A stretch of DNA of 64,000 nucleotides, taken from Siphonodentalium dalli (lineage: Eukaryota; Mollusca; Scaphopoda; Gadilida; Siphonodentaliidae). Positions 61,031 to 64,000 of this stretch are shown here, piece by piece. The stretch spans positions 52,965,349 through 53,029,348 of the forward strand of contig CP136062.1 in NCBI GenBank assembly GCA_032622095.1. Direction: 5' to 3'. The stretch's first letter is position 1; each line of letters opens with the position of its first letter. Position numbers and translations under genes: made by a program. The notes beneath the pieces were generated by a model. The model did not search any database. It was given only the letters and a program-made list of their open reading frames with translations, and was not told the DNA's origin.

Positions 61031-61440
61031 AGCTGCTGATGAATATAAGTCGATGGTTTTGCAGGAATGACATTTGATGAAAGTTTTGTTGTTATTTGTG
61101 TGGGGGACGGTGTCCCATGTGATCGGCTATGTATACATATGGGAACGGTCTCCCAATCAAAAACATGCAGGTTGTAGTTGTGGCTATGGCAGTGGGCGGA
61201 GTCCCACATCAATGGGAATAATGATTACTAAAATCGGTCTGTGGATATGATGAATGATTGTATTGTCTCGAATAATCGCCTATTCAAGGTATCGCTATTT
61301 TCGGGTATGCCAAAGAGAATATCTTTAATACTGGTGATGACCACTTTATGCTCATCTAGTCGTGTCCACATATACTAGTTATTTCCGCAGCCAAGTTGAT
61401 GTATACCCATGTATCTTCGGGACAGGCAATTCTTCAAGGA
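61031..61440. other. Intergenic DNA without recognisable genes
   Basis: Contains a few imperfect GG.GTCCCACATG-like repeats (near 61106 and 61196) and nothing else I can support. Confidence 0.4.
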
Positions 61441-61442
61441 TA

Positions 61443-61929
61443 AATGGACAATCCGTACCTAAATTGTTCATTAATTAATGGTAAATCCGACCACGCGTGG
61501 CACGCGAGCTTGGGATTGTCCACTAAATCACAACATGTATAGCTAATCCTGCATGTTAGCTTCATATTTAATATGAAGGGCAATAACTCTATAAAAAATG
61601 TACCTTTACTAAATAACGGCGATTTGTATGAGAAGTGTTTTTGACGAAATAACGGATATATTTGAAGAAGTGTTTTTTAAAGAAGGGAAGAATTTGACTT
61701 ATATTTCACCAGAGTTGATCTATTGTGGTGTTGCAATTTCTCATACAAATCTCCGTTATTTAGTAAAGGTACATTCTTTATAGAGTTATTACCCTTTATA
61801 ATTAATATGAAGCTAACATGCAGGATTATCTATATATGTCGTGATTTAGTGGACAATCCCAAGCTCGCGTGGCACGCGTGGTCGGATTGATCATTAATTT
61901 AATGAAAATTTAGGTAAGGATTGTCCATT
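61443..61929. mobile_element. TA-flanked MITE with 192-bp terminal inverted repeats
   Basis: The arms at 61443-61634 and 61738-61929 are near-perfect inverse copies. The outer ends are AATGGACAATCC and GGATTGTCCATT, each flanked by TA (61441-61442 and 61930-61931), as expected for Tc1/mariner-type target duplication. Shared inner landmarks are CCACGCGTGGCACGCGAGC, GGGATTGTCCACTAAATCAC, ATCCTGCATGTTAGCTTCA and CTTTACTAAATAACGG. The 103-bp spacer (61635-61737) has no coding frame. The length of 487 bp and lack of a transposase make it non-autonomous. Confidence 0.88.
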
Positions 61930-61931
61930 TA

Positions 61932-61948
61932 TAAATGGACAATCTTAT
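61932..61948 (+). mobile_element. Partial terminus of the same MITE family
   Basis: TAAATGGACAATCTTA directly follows the right TA of the complete element and repeats the terminal AATGGACAATC. It could be a remnant of an earlier copy into whose end the present element inserted, or a one-ended duplication. Confidence 0.5.
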
Positions 61949-62430
61949 GCGCATTAGGTGTCAATATACAACACTTCTTCAAAATACACTTCAGAATCGA
62001 GTTATAGCAAGGAAATAATGCTAACGCTGTCAACTATGCTATCAACTTTCCCAAAAACTTTTTATTAATTTTGACAACATTTTGTTCAACAAAATATGGC
62101 CGTATTACCATTTAAGTATCACGAAATTTGGCCGTACATGTATTACCACTTGATTTTAGAGTAATCCATCTTCATCCTCAATTTTGTCCGACGCCTTCCG
62201 TTTGTGTGCCACATATTATTACATATCTCGAGAAATAACAGTATTTAAAAATCGATATCTCATCACTCTGAAATTTGATTGATGGGTTCTTCGACTCGAA
62301 TAAAATATGTTTTATCCCCGAAGCCAAAGAAATAGTAATTTAGGAGCGTCTGATCGGATTGAGTACCTTTAACATCTGAAACTGTCATCAGATCTAAGAT
62401 TTTTACAAAAACAAATTTGTCAGTTTAGAA
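61949..62430. other. AT-rich intergenic DNA
   Basis: No gene or element recognised. TGGCCGTA..TATTACCA occurs twice near 62096 and 62131. Confidence 0.4.
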
Positions 62431-62434
62431 TTCG

Positions 62435-63065
62435 CTCCGGTATACATATGCACCTCACCAATGGCCATATAGCATACACATACCCTCACCCATGTCACCT
62501 GATATACTCCTTCACCTGACCTATGGCCATATAGGCATCCCGTGTGTTCCTATTCAATACACTCATAGATGATCATGGTCAATCATTGTATACATATTAA
62601 CCTCAACATTGGCCATGTCACTCCCTGTATTCCCATTTGTCACACCATAGCCGAATAGCCACCCAAGATATACTAATACATCCCAGCGATGTCAATATAG
62701 TCACTCCATGTATGCATATGCACCTCATCCATGGCCATATAGCCACTCGCTATATACACATATCCCTCGCCCATGACAATAAAGCAATACGTGTGTATAC
62801 TGGTATAACCTACACATGACCATACCGCCACGAGTCACCAAACATGATAACCAGGTATAGTCATACGCCTGACACATGACCATTTAGTCACCCATGTATA
62901 GATGTTCATTACATGTATGACCATACAGTCACTACATAATCGACACACATAGTCATATAACCACACACATGACAATTCAGCAATTCACTGCATAAGCATA
63001 CACGCCATCCATGATACAGCTTAGCCAAATATACCCACCAATGATAATACATCCACGAGATATAT
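62435..63065 (+). repeat. Highly degenerate minisatellite, unit about 41 bp
   Basis: About 14 imperfect units share the phrases CACCTCACCCATGG, CCATATAGCCACTC and TGTATACATATG, for example near 62445, 62525, 62605, 62709, 62789, 62870 and 62925. Units differ strongly from one another, so the array is old and no longer homogenised, the opposite of the satellite at the left of the window. Confidence 0.7.
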
Positions 63066-63069
63066 AAAT

Positions 63070-64000
63070 ATACATGACTTGAAACATATTTTATTTGCAT
63101 AATATACAAAAGGGATTGGGTCACAAGTTTTTACAACTTATGAAGCCCCTCTCCCAATACAATATGGCAACATACATGAACTCAAGATGACGATACAAAC
63201 GTATTTACATGGTGATAAGTTTTGAGGTACGTAATATGTATTGCCTTCCAGAGATTATCTGGCTAGAACGAGGTTGGCTACTGGTCGAGGAAAATTTGTA
63301 TTTCAGAATGTCACTACATAATGGATGTCTGGTACGATTGGTGCGAGTGCTAATATAATTAGCTATTAGTAGTATTTGTATTATGGAGGTAAACTTAATG
63401 AAACACTTGTATTCGATTTGTGGTTACTGTTGTGATCTGGAAGGCCATACAGATAATTATTCAGAACGAAATGTTCGAATGTGATGTTTGTCCATATGTG
63501 AGGTGACTGAAATTTTTATTCCGGAAGTAATTTTAAGTGGATTCGAAAGTAAAACAAATACGATCTTTTATGGATCGAAACGCTTAGTCGCTGCAATATA
63601 TTGTTGCATGATGAAAAATAATTTCTTATTTTTTTGGGACGAGACATGGAGTATTCCACACATGAGTTATGCAGTATCGCTTATTGTGATATTTTCACGG
63701 TTCAGTTTCTCAAAAAATTCGAAGCGCTCTCTTTTGTACAGTGGGCACATGAAGAAATAGTGATAGGCGTCCTCATATCGATTTCCAAAGGGGCATGCGG
63801 GGCTATCAGCGATGTAATTGTTGAACATATCAGATCGGAGTTCACTTCAGAAGTAACGTATGCGACAATGAACAATGTTGTATTTTCTGCGTCCAGCGTA
63901 AAAATGCTGAGGGGGGGGGGGGGGGCAAGTTCAAGTTGATTTTAAAGGTAGAAAATTGGTCCGCGTCGGTGATTAATTTGGGAAGTTTATTCCGTTCTAA
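63070..64000 (-). mobile_element. 3' part of a third non-LTR retrotransposon, running off the window
   Basis: Entering from the right edge, the minus strand encodes NKLPKLITDADQFSTFKINL (the usual LP...F..FK segment), then in another frame YAGRRKYNIVHCRIRYF, LRSDMFNNYIADSP and the Cys-His knuckle ACPFGNRYEDAYHYFFMCPLY. A last segment, LFFIMQQYIAATKRFDP, ends at TAA 63570-63568. These match in order the C-terminus of jockey/CR1-like reverse transcriptases. A run of 15 G (63911-63925) interrupts the frame. The following 3' untranslated part has GGGAGAGGGGCTTCATAA near 63165 and ends near AATAAAATATG at about 63090. The reverse-transcriptase core lies outside the window. At least two frame breaks make it a relic. 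Confidence 0.8.
63911..63925 (+). repeat. Homopolymer G run (15 G)
   Basis: Fifteen consecutive G inside the C-terminal coding part of the minus-strand retroelement (15 C on its sense strand). It causes or accompanies a frame change there. Confidence 0.75.

Overview
The window is eukaryotic, and most likely from an invertebrate animal. It contains a very large tandem satellite, three decayed non-LTR retrotransposons, a decayed Crypton-type (DUF3504) tyrosine-recombinase gene, several non-autonomous inverted-repeat elements and an exon-like secreted PAN/apple-type reading frame ending at a consensus splice donor. There are no bacterial operons or ribosome binding sites. The retrotransposon C-termini and 3' tails look like those common in molluscs and other lophotrochozoans. 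I cannot name a species, and a lancelet or cnidarian is not excluded.

Layout. (1) 1-39296 is one uninterrupted, single-orientation array of a 24-bp unit, about 1,600 copies. It continues off the left edge. All three plus frames and two minus frames of the unit are open, so the very long reading frames here are by-products and I do not call them genes. The left 6.8 kb is nearly pure 24-mer, with a 72-bp trimeric pattern at 605-1445. From 6.84 kb onward the array carries about 80 copies of a 32-bp variant unit and is built of kilobase-scale higher-order repeats, with recent duplications at offsets of 1840, about 3222-3245 and 2185 bp. (2) 39308-39907 is a TTAA-flanked inverted-repeat element starting 12 bp after the array ends. 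(3) 39.9-47 kb is gene-poor DNA with a composite repeat block at 42.08-44.1 kb, hairpin clusters, an old tandem duplication at 44.92-45.38 kb and a 116-bp-arm near-perfect palindrome at 46803-47037. (4) 47.19-48.80 kb (minus) is the DUF3504 recombinase pseudogene. (5) 49401-54341 is a tandem duplication of about 2.45 kb, followed directly by (6) a plus-strand jockey/CR1-like element (54343-56337) and (7) a minus-strand non-LTR element (56452-58575). (8) 59245-59550 (minus) is a possible first coding exon of a secreted PAN/apple-domain protein. (9) 60.9-64 kb holds a retrotransposon 3' tail, a TA-flanked MITE (61443-61929), a degenerate minisatellite of about 41 bp and a third non-LTR element running off the right edge.

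Apart from the PAN exon candidate, nothing here looks like a working host gene. The window reads as a satellite edge and the repeat-rich DNA beside it. The main points of interest are the architecture of the array, its edge sequence (which matches the recurrent internal 32-bp variant) and the uneven divergence of the 2.45-kb duplication.
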